64,000 nt of DNA. Source: Formicarius rufipectus (lineage: Eukaryota > Chordata > Aves > Passeriformes > Formicariidae). Shown one piece after another: positions 35,856 to 47,800 of the stretch (the first letter of the stretch is position 1; each line of letters opens with the position of its first letter). A program made the translations under genes and the position numbers. Under the pieces are notes generated by a model. It worked only from the letters and a program-made list of their open reading frames with translations. It ran no database searches and was not told the DNA's origin. The stretch spans positions 372,001-436,000 of the forward strand of contig VXAU01002310.1 in assembly GCA_013399695.1 (NCBI GenBank). The letters run 5' to 3'.

Positions 35856-38800
35856 GTGAGGGGGCGCGCGGGGCGGGGGGCGAGCGGGGCCTGCAGGGGG
35901 AGCGGGGTGGGGCGACGGCCCGGCCGCACACACGGAGCCGGCTCCTAGCACGGGCCGCGCTTAAAGCCGGCGCTCCTTCGTCTGCCGGCTCAGGGTGCCC
36001 GTTCCCTGGAGTGCTGGGAGACCCCCAGGGTCAGCGCTGGAATAATTTCTCCTTTAGTGCTAAAGAAGGCTGGCCGCTGCCCTGGCAAAGCAGTTCTGCA
36101 AGGCCGAGGGCACGTCTCTCCTCCCTGGCTTTTCTCGACCATTTTTCAAATAATACAGGTTATCTATGCAGGCTGCACAGGGAGGTCGTCGAGTTCCTTC
36201 TCCGGAGACATTCCAAACCCACCTGGGTGCCTTCCTGTGCAACCTGCTTCACAGGACCCTACCTTGGCAGTGAGGTTGGACTGGATGGTCTTCAGGGGTC
36301 CCTTCCAAACCTAACCATTCTGTGATTCTGTGCGTAGTTTGAGATTTTATTTAACGCCATTTTCTTAAATTGGAAAATGGAAGCACTGAAAATCACTGTA
36401 ACTTAAAGCTAAGTCCAGTTACATTCAGATATTAAAGTACTGAAAAATTAAAATAAACTGCCTGAAGCTATTGATGACCGTTTTACTGCGTTGTGTGCTG
36501 CCATTGTTCTCCCAGAGGTTTCTGTGCAGTTTCCTGGTTGGGCATTTTCCTGGGTTTGCTCTGGGTGGCTGCCTGACTCCTAGCCAGCTGCTCCTACACT
36601 CCTTCCTCAGCAGGACAGGGGAAGATGAGGGGACAAACTCATGGAGGTGAGATAAAGGCAGGGTTCACTTGCAAAGGGCCTTCACAGCGAAAACACACCG
36701 CTCAGGGGGGGCCTCATAGCAGATTCTACAACTTCCTCATGAGGGGAGTGGGATGGCAGGCACTGCTCCCTTCCCTCTGGTGACCTGTGGCAGGACCTGA
36801 GGAAATCACCTGAAGCTGTGTCAGGGAAGATTTAGATTGGATATTAGGAAAGTGTTTCAATTAGAGGCTGATCAGTCACTGGAACAGGCTCCCCAGAGAA
36901 GTGGTCACAGCACCAAGCCTGACAGAGTTCAAAAAGCATTTGGACAGCACTCCCACGCACATTCTCTTGGGACTGTCCTTTGCAGGACCAGGAGTTGGAC
37001 TCTGATCCTTATGGGTCCTTTCCAACTCATGATATTCTATGATTCTAATGTGATGAAAATTAATTTGCTTTATTGCTAATTAATAAAAGTTAGAGTCGAA
37101 TGGTGAGAAACAAAGGTTAAAACACCTTCCTTCCCACCCTCCCTTCTTCCTATGCAGGCACTACTTCTTCTGCACCCAGGCAGTGTAGGAAGATTGGGAA
37201 TGGGAGTTGCAGACAGGACATAGTAGCTCCTCTGAGCTGTTCCTTTCTGCTCATGTTCTTTGCCTTCAGCATTGGCCCCGACATGGGATACAGTGGGATA
37301 CAATCCTTCATGAGTTGCTCCAGGGATGTCACCCTGCATGCTGCAGTTGTTCATGACCTGCTGCAGCATGAGTCTTCTTCATGGGCTGCAGTTCTTCAGG
37401 ATAAACCTGCTCCAGTGTGGACTTCTCCCTGTGCACTGCAGATCCCTTCAGGCCATTTCCCTGTGCTGCGGGATGGGGTCCTCCCTAGGCTGGGGCGGGG
37501 GGCAGTGTGCGTCATCATTATCTCCTGTGTGGGAATCTGCTTTGGCACTTGCAGTGCCTGCTCCCTTCTTTCTCCTTTTCATTGGTGTCTGCAGGGCTGT
37601 TTGTCACAATTTTTAACCCCTTACTCCTTTGTATCACCCACTGCTGTGCAGCCTTTTCTGCCCTTTTTTAAATACCTTTCTCAGAGTCATCACCATCTTG
37701 ACTGAGTGGCTTAGCTGTGCCATGGGGTGGATCCATTGGAACTGGCTGTGCCAACCATGGGGCAGCCCCAGCATCCCCTCAGAGGTTGCCCTGGAGCCCT
37801 TGCCTGGAGCACCTGGACACGCAGACCTAATACACTGAAGTACTGCTGTAATAAAAGACTTAAAAGCTAATCAAAATAATTTTTAAATGAGATACTGCAA
37901 AAACTTTTGGTAATCAATGTACATTTTTTTGTTTGTTAAAATCCTTTGTTATTGGCTAAATTGCAGTGGCTCTTGGGCTCTTCATCAGAATATGTCGGTC
38001 ACCCTACAGTTTTACAATGCTTGAGAAGCTGAGGGAACTTATTCCATCTGTTTGTACAGCATTTAGATAAAATATAAATCTCCATGTTCTTTTATATATG
38101 CAGGTGGTTATTCGAAGGCTTCCTCCTTGTCTAACCAAGGAGCAACTGGAGGAACAGCTACATCCTCTACCTGCCCATGATTATTTTGAGTTTTGCTCTG
38201 CTGATCCCAGGTGAGGATGAGCTGTTTCTGTAAGCTTTCAGGTGTTTAAAACCTAAGAGAGGCCATTCCAAATCCCATTTTTTTCACTTTTTATTATGTT
38301 TGTTGGATTACTTCAGATATTTCTGAAAAGCAGCTACTTATACATAGACAGCATCCTGGCCATTCCTTTTACACTGGTGATTCTAGAATGGATTTTTTTT
38401 TCAATATAAATGGGGCATAATTTGATTTGAAACACTGATGTTTCTTACAGTTTTCATTGGTAAACTTCAACAGACCGTTTTATTGGCTGTGAACAAATTC
38501 AGTCCAGGTCAAACAATCACAGAATGTTTTCTTGAGTACGGTTTGAGCTTAGTTTCTTTGTTTGCTTACATGTTTCTGTATTTACCTCATACAATTTTTC
38601 AAATTGTCCCCTTTTATTAATTTTTGTCTCTTGCAAAAATAAAAGGAAATAGCGATTGATTAAAATAAATCAGAGTTGCTGGTATATTTATATAATTTAC
38701 TCTCTATCACAATGTTAAATAAAATTCCCTTTCAAATAAATCAGTTTCCAAAAGGGAAAGGAACTTAACCACTAAAGTAAACAAAACACCATGGATGCTA

Positions 38801-41800
38801 CTTCTACATGTGTTCCAAAAAACTAAAGTATAAGATCCATCTTGTTTTGTCTTAGTGTGCAGTGAATCACCCTCCACTGGCACCAGATTGTTTCCACTGA
38901 CTACACAGGGATCTTGGAAGTTCATTGCTGACGAACTTTGCAAGTTAGGAGTTCTTTCAGAGTCAATTCCACAATGAGGAACAAACAAGTGTTTGTTTAG
39001 CAAAACTGCGACAGTTCCAAACTTACCTGAATAGTCGCACATAAATGCAGCAACAACACAATAGGTGCTTCAGCTGTTCCGCTAAAACCACAAAGGACAT
39101 ACAGTTAGGAAAGAGGAGTATTTAGTCTGATTGAAAGTCTTTGTGGTTCCTTACATTATATTTGTCCTTTATACTTTGTCATTCGTATATCCCAGTGGGT
39201 CTTGTTAAGGCTTTTGTCCCAGCTGTTCATTTGATAAGGGGAAGATACCAAAGGCAAACCAGAAATTCTCTGAAGAAGAGTGTCAGTTCTCAGTGTATCT
39301 AACTGCACAAATTCTAGGAAACAGTTAAAAAATTTACTATTTTAATGTTCCAGAAAAATTGTTGATGTAAGAATTTAGGGAGTTGGTCACCCTATAAAAG
39401 AGAAGGCACTGACAACAGTTGTGCATATAAAGTTTCATTTTCTCTCTTGTGTGATGAAATTTGGAGTACTCAAAAATCTTGCTGCTCACTAACTTCATTG
39501 CATATATGTCAAGCTGCCAATGAAGATACTGTGTCTTTTCTCTCATACTGTGTTATTTGTCATGTTATTCTCTTCTGTTTTCACAAATTTAAATTCACTA
39601 GAAAAAATGGTTTTCATGTTTGAATTTTTCAAAATTCAAAATGAACTGTTTCGTAGTCATTCTTTTTTTTCTTTATCTTACTTCATAAAACATGTTTTTA
39701 TACCAAAGATATATTTTTTAAGAATGAGTTTGTCTTTACAAGGTTTGTATGGCTACAGCTTCTTGCAGCAATCTGCACAGCTTAAATGGGCATTTAACTG
39801 CACTTCTGCAGAAACTTGGCTTTGCTGATTATTTGTCCTTTGCCTGGCCCAGGATCACCTTGCCTCCTTTGTCCCCTTTGTTCAAGTACTGACACATGCC
39901 ATGTTTATGTGTTTATGCTTCAACACTTTACATGCTCACACACTCTAGAACATACAGTAAACTTTCAGAAATTAAAAGTTAGAGACAAGATTAATACAGT
40001 GGGTCTCAGTCTCCTCTTACCCAGCAGAGAACTCTATTCTGAGTGAAAAGCATTGTGTTGCAGTAATCTGTCATGTTACGGGCAGTTCACAAGATTTCAG
40101 CAAACTCTGTGGATGTGTCTTCATGTCATTCCAGCTAACAGGAAGAGCTGCAGGAAAAGGTGGGCATGTTCTTTCTGTCTTTCCCTGAATAGCTTTATCC
40201 TAGATCCTTTACCGTGTGAGTAGTGGCAACCAATCCAGAAAATTCAGAGAACAGATAATAAAAACATGGGAAGGTGAAAAGAAATTTTATGTTGTCTAAT
40301 GAAAATTATTTGGAGAAGCTTCACTCAGTGAAGAGGATCTGCTTGTTGGAAAGAGAAAGGGACATAGATATTATGGTGTGGAACCAGACAAATTTGCCTT
40401 AAGAGCTGTGACATGTCAATGTAAGCACATTCTCTGTAACTCTAGGTCACAGAAGTTTCTAAGACCTCGTTGGCATTTCTGTAGAGCCTTTTTTTTCAAC
40501 ACAGCACTCCGTCAAACTGTAGAACTTGTTGGAAATTCATGCCACAAATGATGGATGTTGAAGAATGTTCAGGAGTTAGGCAAATACTTATTTAGACAAA
40601 TATTTATCTACTAAAACCTATTAAACACAAGGTACAAGTTTCAGTATTACAGTCTTAGGCTGCAAGTAACTGAAATTATGTACTGGATGAAGTGTCAGTG
40701 TATACTTTCCCCTTTTTAATAAAATTTTTCTAAGCAACCTCTGTTAGTTGCTAATGGAAAGAAGACTAGCTGTTTCTACATTTTTATTTCCAAGGTCATC
40801 TCAATGTAGGGGAGAAAACAAACAAGATAGGCATATAAACTATAGTTTCTCTGTTATTACAGTCTTTATCATTCTATATTTTTATATCATAAGTGTTTGT
40901 TTACCATGTCCTATTATAAACAAAATATAAAACATCTTAAAATTTCCTGTGATTAGTGTCATTAATAATGTATAATGGTTTCTCAGTTACATCCATTTCA
41001 GTAAAATCATTTTGGAAAGTGACTTGTGTTTCGTTCATTTTTCAGATTTATCTGATTCACTGCATTACATTCATTCCCTCTTACACATTGACATCAAAAT
41101 ACAAACAAAACACTGTTTGTAGCTGATAGTAAAGACTCTACCTTCTTGACAGACTATCTTGTACTCAGACTCCAAATATTAACTATTTTTGTCATACCCT
41201 CCTTGTCTCCTTGTAAATGTTTCTGAGTCTTCTTGAGTCAAGTGATTGAGTTCTGGTCATCACTCAAGACTGGCACTGAGTGCTGGAAGTCATTAATAGC
41301 ATTGTGGGGGTATAAAAGTAAAGAGAACTGAACAGGAGCTTGGCTTGCATGAAAACTGCTCAAATAGTCAGAGCCATGCCATGCATCAAAGAGTGACAAA
41401 GCATTTTGAGAAGCACCCTCTTTTTCCCTCCGTAACTTCACAACATTTTGCTCAGGGTTATTGCAGGTAAATAGCATTAACACTGTATGGTGGAGGTTTG
41501 CACCCAGGAAGTGCAGTGTTGAAGGGGCAGCGCCTTTAGAGCTTCAAGGGAACCACCACTATTGTATTCTGGGTAGAGTAATTGACAGAGTTTGATTGAC
41601 ACAGTTCTGTAATGTTTCTGCTTCTCTGTCAGGCAAGTTAAGTGCATTAATGACTGTTAAAAGGAAAAACTAAGTTAATTTAAAATTATGCCACTTCCAT
41701 TCACCATGGAAGGTGACAAGCCTGAAGGCCAGTGGATTTTAGCTTGTCAGGGCAATGGAGATGATGAGTTACCTCATTAGTTTTGAGTGGATGGAGGAGT

Positions 41801-44800
41801 TACTTGACAGTCCAAAATTTAGAGGCAAGCATCTGTATTTATACACATGTAAATATATATGTTTCTATATATACAACCACCATGATTGGTAAGTATTATA
41901 CTAAGATGTGATAGCTGTTTTTATAGTTACTGTTTATAGTGTAGATAACCATCTGAAATTGCTTTACTTTGTATCAGTCTTTTTACACAATTGTGTTAAA
42001 GATACTTTGTAGAAGTAAACAGATTGTGTTCATTATTAAAGTCACTAGACAAATAGAGCCTTAAAGAGATTATAGACTTAAGTATTACAGAAGTACATGT
42101 AACCTAAAAGATTGAATACCCTTGAATGCACAGCAGAAAACAAAGAAATAGTGTGTTGGACAGAAGAAATGTGTATGGTCAGACTCGTCTGGGTTGTTTT
42201 TTCCATAGAGATTGCTCTAAGTGATATCCCATGGATGCCAGCATGTGCAGTGCATCTGTCCTGAACATTATATGGATCAAAAGCAGCGTTATAGACAGCA
42301 AACATATGGCAAAACAGAACCAGCTGTCTGGTTATGAAACTGAATTTCAGATCCTGAATTAAATGCAGATAGATACTTGAAAATAGGAGACACAGTGTTC
42401 AGTGGCCCTTCTGTAGAACTCAGCTGGAAGGCAAAATAACCTTAAGCCAGTAGCTGCTGAATACAAAGTACAAATGAAAAGCAGGAGAGTTTCTTCCTAG
42501 GAGAGGTCATTAGCCTCAGAGTGTCTGCCCATGGAGACCCTCTGTGCGTTCTCTGCTGCATGGTCATGCTGTTGAGTTCTCCGTGGATAGGTGAAGAATG
42601 AATCCAGCTTGGGGAGCAGCAGCTGGAAGTGAGTGATTCAAACCCAGAGTAAGAGTATTCTGTATGCGGGCCAGTGCTAAGTATTTCAGATTTGCTAGGT
42701 TTAGTTGACTTCCCACTTAGAATGTTGATTTTATGCACTTTTTTAGGCACACTGCACACTTTGCTGGGTAAGAAGTCTTAGACAAGGGTTTGAAACAATG
42801 GTGAGATTTTTACACACTGGACAGTTTGATAGCTAACTAGCATGCATATGAGAGTCAATTCTCTATTTGTAGAAGTTGCTCCATCAAGAGAAAGGACCTG
42901 TAATTGCTAAGAGTTGTCACAGCTCTGTGTCTGCAGCCTTCTACCCTGATACATAGCAACAGTAATGGACAGAGAGTTCTGTTTTGTTGTGCTGTGGTGA
43001 ACATCAATATCCTGTGCGCTAGCATGCTTTCATATTTTTGCCTGTTTCTACTGATGCAGGTGAAGTTCTTGAAGATGATGTTGGATTCCTTATTTACAAG
43101 GTACAGGCTAGACCTCTGCTTTCCTGAGTCCCGTTTATACATTTCAGACTCTTTTCCCTACTAGTAAATGCTTAATAACCATATCAAATGTTCCTCTGTT
43201 TTGAAAGATACTCTGATTCAAAGCTTAAAAAGCTGGAAAAGTATGTTGAGTACTAGGAAGAAAATATGTTGCCAAACAGATAAAAGAGGTGGCATTGATA
43301 TACCAGCTAAAGGATATAAGGAAGGAATAAGTCTTGTGTTTTTTTTCAGTTTGGTTTCATCGTGTTTATGTGTCCAACTATAAGGTTCTAAGTTACTACT
43401 AGAAAGAGAAAATTCAACTATGATGAAGCTGTTTGCTGTGGACTGAGGCAGAGAAGTGGCTGAAAAATAATGCTGCCTCAAGATTCCTGGTTTTGTCTGG
43501 TGAATCTTAAAGTATGAGTTGGATCAATCTCTAATATTGGGCCTCGTTTAACCATCAAAGAACACACAACATAAGAATAGTTCTGTTAACATGACAGAGA
43601 AGGAAGTTTACTTCTTCCTGGGAGCTGCCAGTTATCAGAGAGTCAAGGGAGTTCTTCACTGTTGTAACCATTAGGCAGCACAAACACGTTTCTTCCACTG
43701 CAGTTGTAGACTGCCACAATAAAATCCCTCTTTTACTTACACTTGTATGGCTTTTAAAAATATATTTCCAACTGTATATAATAATTATGAAAAGTGTTGA
43801 ATTTCATCCTTTTTTTTTTTTTCCTTTGAAACCGATGAGAAACAATCTCACTTGTTACATCTGCTTTGCATCTTAGTGGTAACTCCACAACCATCCTGTA
43901 GCATCTTTCAGTCTTGGCCATGCCCGAGCAGGCATTTTTGCAATTGCCTGCTTGCAGTTCACTCAGTACTGTTCCCATCCTAGAATGTCCAAATATAGTG
44001 GGTATATATGGATACAGTAGCTCTTCCTTAGAGAGTTCATACTTTTTTTCATGCTGAAGAAACACTCCGTATTTGCAAAATATCTAAATAAAAAAAGCCT
44101 TCTAGTTTTTTTTAAACATTTTCCCTCTGCAGGATCAAACACAAATTTGGTGGGTTTACAAAATCATTGATTATTGTCAGCGCTGCTCATTATGGTCTCC
44201 TTCTAACACCAGAAGTAGAATCTAGGGATGCATATTTTAAAAAAAAAAAAAAAAAAGTCGCTTTGAGCTGCCATGTACATGGATCCTGTGATCCAACCCA
44301 TGTTTTTGTTCCTTCTCACTCCCTGTGACATCTAATTCTGAAATAGGTATGGGATTGAAATACAGTTGCAACTGTGTATTGTCTCCTGCTGCAGGTGGTG
44401 AGTTGGTCTAAAGGCAGGCTGTGTGTGAGAATAATTGTCTAAGTTTAGAGAACTTAGAAAATTTGTTGGACTAGAAACTAAAGCAGGAAGACAAGCCTCC
44501 TTTAATTTCAAAACAAATTTTAATTGAGATATGATAAATGGAAGGATAACAGTTCCTAGCTATGATATATACATATATACACATATATATTCTCTTNAGA
44601 CGCCAATGCAAAGGCCCCTCCCGGCCGGGCTGGCCGCAGCTCGGCCTCCTCAGGAAACCCTTTGCAAAGGTCCTGGTTAAGCAATGTCTTCTCTCTCTTG
44701 GACACAGGGAAATCCAAATACAGGGATTGGAAAACGGGAGCTAAAAAAGGAAAGAAACCAAACTCCCAGGCAGAGGTTTCTTCCTGAGCCGTCTCTCCCT

Positions 44801-47800
44801 CACCAACTGCAAAACCAGAGTGTTCCACTTCCCCCACCTGAGCGAATTACCAGTCACCTTGCTTCTTTTGTTAGAGGCAATGGATGAAGATAGGCCTATT
44901 TGCCCCTCATTCTGGTGGTAGGGGAAAGAAAAATTCCCCTAGATTCTAAAACTGTAATAATAATATATGAACATAGGTATTTTAAAGTTATGGGCTTGTG
45001 TTAAGATCTGTGTTAAAGATTGTGTTACAATCTGACATAATATGTAGCAACCATTAAACCAGTTTAAAACAAATTGTTTTGTATCACAGTTGGAGGGGTT
45101 TAAAGCATGCAAGTGCCATGACTCACAATAACTTTAGTTGATGGATGCTAATTCATTGAATTACCTCAATTTCATTGTGGTTGTGGTGTGCCAGCCCTGA
45201 GGTTTTCATCAGGCACGTTAAACATTTACCCTTGGAGTGAGATCTATGCCACTTTATTCTCTCTTGAAGAACCAAAATTATTTTGAGTAACTGTTTCTTT
45301 TACTAGAAATGCTTTGGATTTTCACAGTAGCTGTTCTTCACAACTAGACAGTGCATGTGTTTTGATAACACATGGATAATAACACATGGAGTTTATTTAT
45401 TTGTGTGTAATTCAGTGGATTATCTTGCCAACTGTATGGTTATTTATTATTTCTTAAAGGTGGAAATATCTTTAAATCAAGTGACAGCTTGGAAATTGCC
45501 CCTTCACTCTGGTCTTTTACTTACCTTTGCCTGTTTCAGTGCCAGAAGACTTTTCTTAACATGGACAAGAGGTTCCCCAAAAGCACTGCTGTTACTCATA
45601 TCTCTTAAATCATGAAATATTAAAGTTTTGATCCTGCTCAAATGGAAGTGTATGCTCTGGAATTTAAGGCAACAAAACAAATTAGAAAAGTTTGTTTCAG
45701 TTCAGAATAAATTTCACAGTTGCATACAGAAGTCACTTGTTCAGTTACATTTTGTCATTTATATAAACACATATGTTTATGTCAAGACTACTTAAGGTAG
45801 CAGTTTCTCAAAAAGATGAGAATTACAATGTGATCCTTCTAGTTTTACTTTTTCCCTAGCCCTGAACAGAATAATAAATAACAGAAAATAAAATTGTTTC
45901 TTGTTGCAGCCTTTATCCTCATCTCTACTCAAGAGCATATATTAACTTTAGAAATCCTGAGGACATCCTTCTTTTTAGAGATCGCTTTGATGGCTATGTC
46001 TTCATTGATAATAAAGGTTGGCCTATTTGTAAGATATTAAGTGTATATACATACATATACCATTTTACAACATTATTTTACTTCCTTTTTGCTCATTATG
46101 CCCATTTTTTCCTCAATATGCAGTTAATTAAATTATGTTAAAATTTTGCACTTAAAGGTAAGAAAGTGCAAAATATATTTGTCCATGTGGTCTTGCTTGT
46201 CTATGTGTGCATGCTTCACGTGCATTTATGTGCACTCTTGTACCTTAGGCAATACACTGCCAAGATCCTATAATTACCTTATGCAAGCTTCACAATTCAC
46301 TTCAACAGTAACTGAACACATTGTGAGCATGAATTTTTGCATCTCCGATGTGTTTCTTTGAGGTAAACTTGTGCCACTTACTCCTGTTTTGAAAAAGGAA
46401 GAGGAAACCTTCAACATTTTGGTTGCCCACTTTTAAGACATGTTGTGCTTGAATTTTTAGGGCCTTTGCAGACATCCTGAGCTGAGCTCCAAGAACAAGA
46501 ACACAAAGTTGATTGCCGGCTTCAAAATACTCAATCTGCAAAAATTTGCCCAACAGTAGAGAAAAAGTCTGTAGTGTAGGTGTGGATAAATCCAGATCTA
46601 TAGTAGTGTAAAACTGCCATGGACAAGAAATGGCTTAGCAGAACTTTAGTAGTTCCTTGCCTCATTCAGTCATACCTTCTGTAAAAAATTGAATAGGTTG
46701 TATAAAATAGACACTGATTTGTGGGTCTCTTGTATAGACATTGTCTATTCTGTGCACTCAATGTGTTGCAGTGGTCCTGTGTAAAGTAGTCCTGCTCGCT
46801 CTTACTAGAGATTGATCTCTGAAGAAAATCTCTGTCAAACTTACTAATTCCTCTTCAACATTTCCTACCTGAGGTATTTAATGTGCTTCTAATATCCATT
46901 AGATTTGAATTGTTTTTGTAGAGATGGAGAGCAAAACATTCCTCACAGTGTGTGATTCCCAGATTTAGAATTCTGAGTGCTCTAAGATGAAAAACTGGAA
47001 GGAATTTGTGATTCTGTTAAGTTTTCACTTTGCCTAAATTCAATAGGTTTTTCAGGCTTATGCTATATTGAAGCAAAAATATTCAGTCCTGGATATTCTG
47101 GGAACTAAAACACAGCTTGGACACAGCTGGCCAGTTTGGTATGATTGTGCAAATAAAGAGCACAAGGTTTGATGACAGGTGCCCTCTGGTGAGGCTTGTG
47201 GTGGCATTGCTCTCATGAGGCTAAAAGTGAAACAAGGATTAGCAGGTTCAGTACAGTTAACAAGTGTTCTAGCAGATTTAAGACAAATTTTCAGTGGACT
47301 TGAGCTAAGTGTAATCTTGAACCTTCTGCAAGTGGAAACCAGGTGAAATTTAAAAACTGCACACAGTTCTAACTCCAGTCTGAAGAAAAATGCAGTATTT
47401 AAGGCAGAATTCAAAGCAAAGAATCCCTGCCAGTAAACACAGGCAGGAAGTTGCACAGTCCATCATAAAAAAAAAGTGGTTTCGCACAATTCTCTGTACT
47501 GAGTTTTACAGTTCTGGTTCTGAAAGCAGATGCAATGTTGCTTTATTGCATATTACACAGCATTTATTTATTTTTTAAGCTTTTAGGCAACAAAGCTTTA
47601 GGAAACCACTGAACAGTTTCAGATTCCTTTCCCAGTAGGAATTAATCACTTGTCAGACTGAGATTTTGACATAGACTTTTCTAACCAATATCTGCGAATA
47701 ATTAAAAGGGAATTATAAATGATAAAACAAGACTTTATTGTACAACGGTAGTCATCCTCATTTTGACAGTCTTGGTAGCATATCCAAAAATATTTAATGT

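Larger units (their letters stand above)
35330..35960 (+). promoter_or_regulatory. CpG-island promoter of UPF3A
   Basis: A dense CpG region that begins after the CR1 copy and runs through exon 1 into intron 1. It has no TATA box near the expected start and contains two TCTCGCGAGA-type motifs just upstream of the ATG. This is the pattern of a broadly expressed housekeeping promoter. Confidence 0.8.
38211..45909 (+). other. UPF3A intron 2 (7.7 kb), mostly unassigned
   Basis: AT-rich intron. I see no plus-strand coding exon. On the minus strand there are several coding-like patches (about 42442-42774, 41238-41483, 39156-39311, 38707-39042) and a GC-rich insert at 44598-44930; see findings. No CR1 copy was recognised. 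Confidence 0.5.

Noticed and set aside
35180..35951. Arg/Pro/Ala-rich frames of 150-193 codons around the UPF3A promoter
   Set aside because: Typical stop-poor frames in a CpG island, and several cross an N gap.
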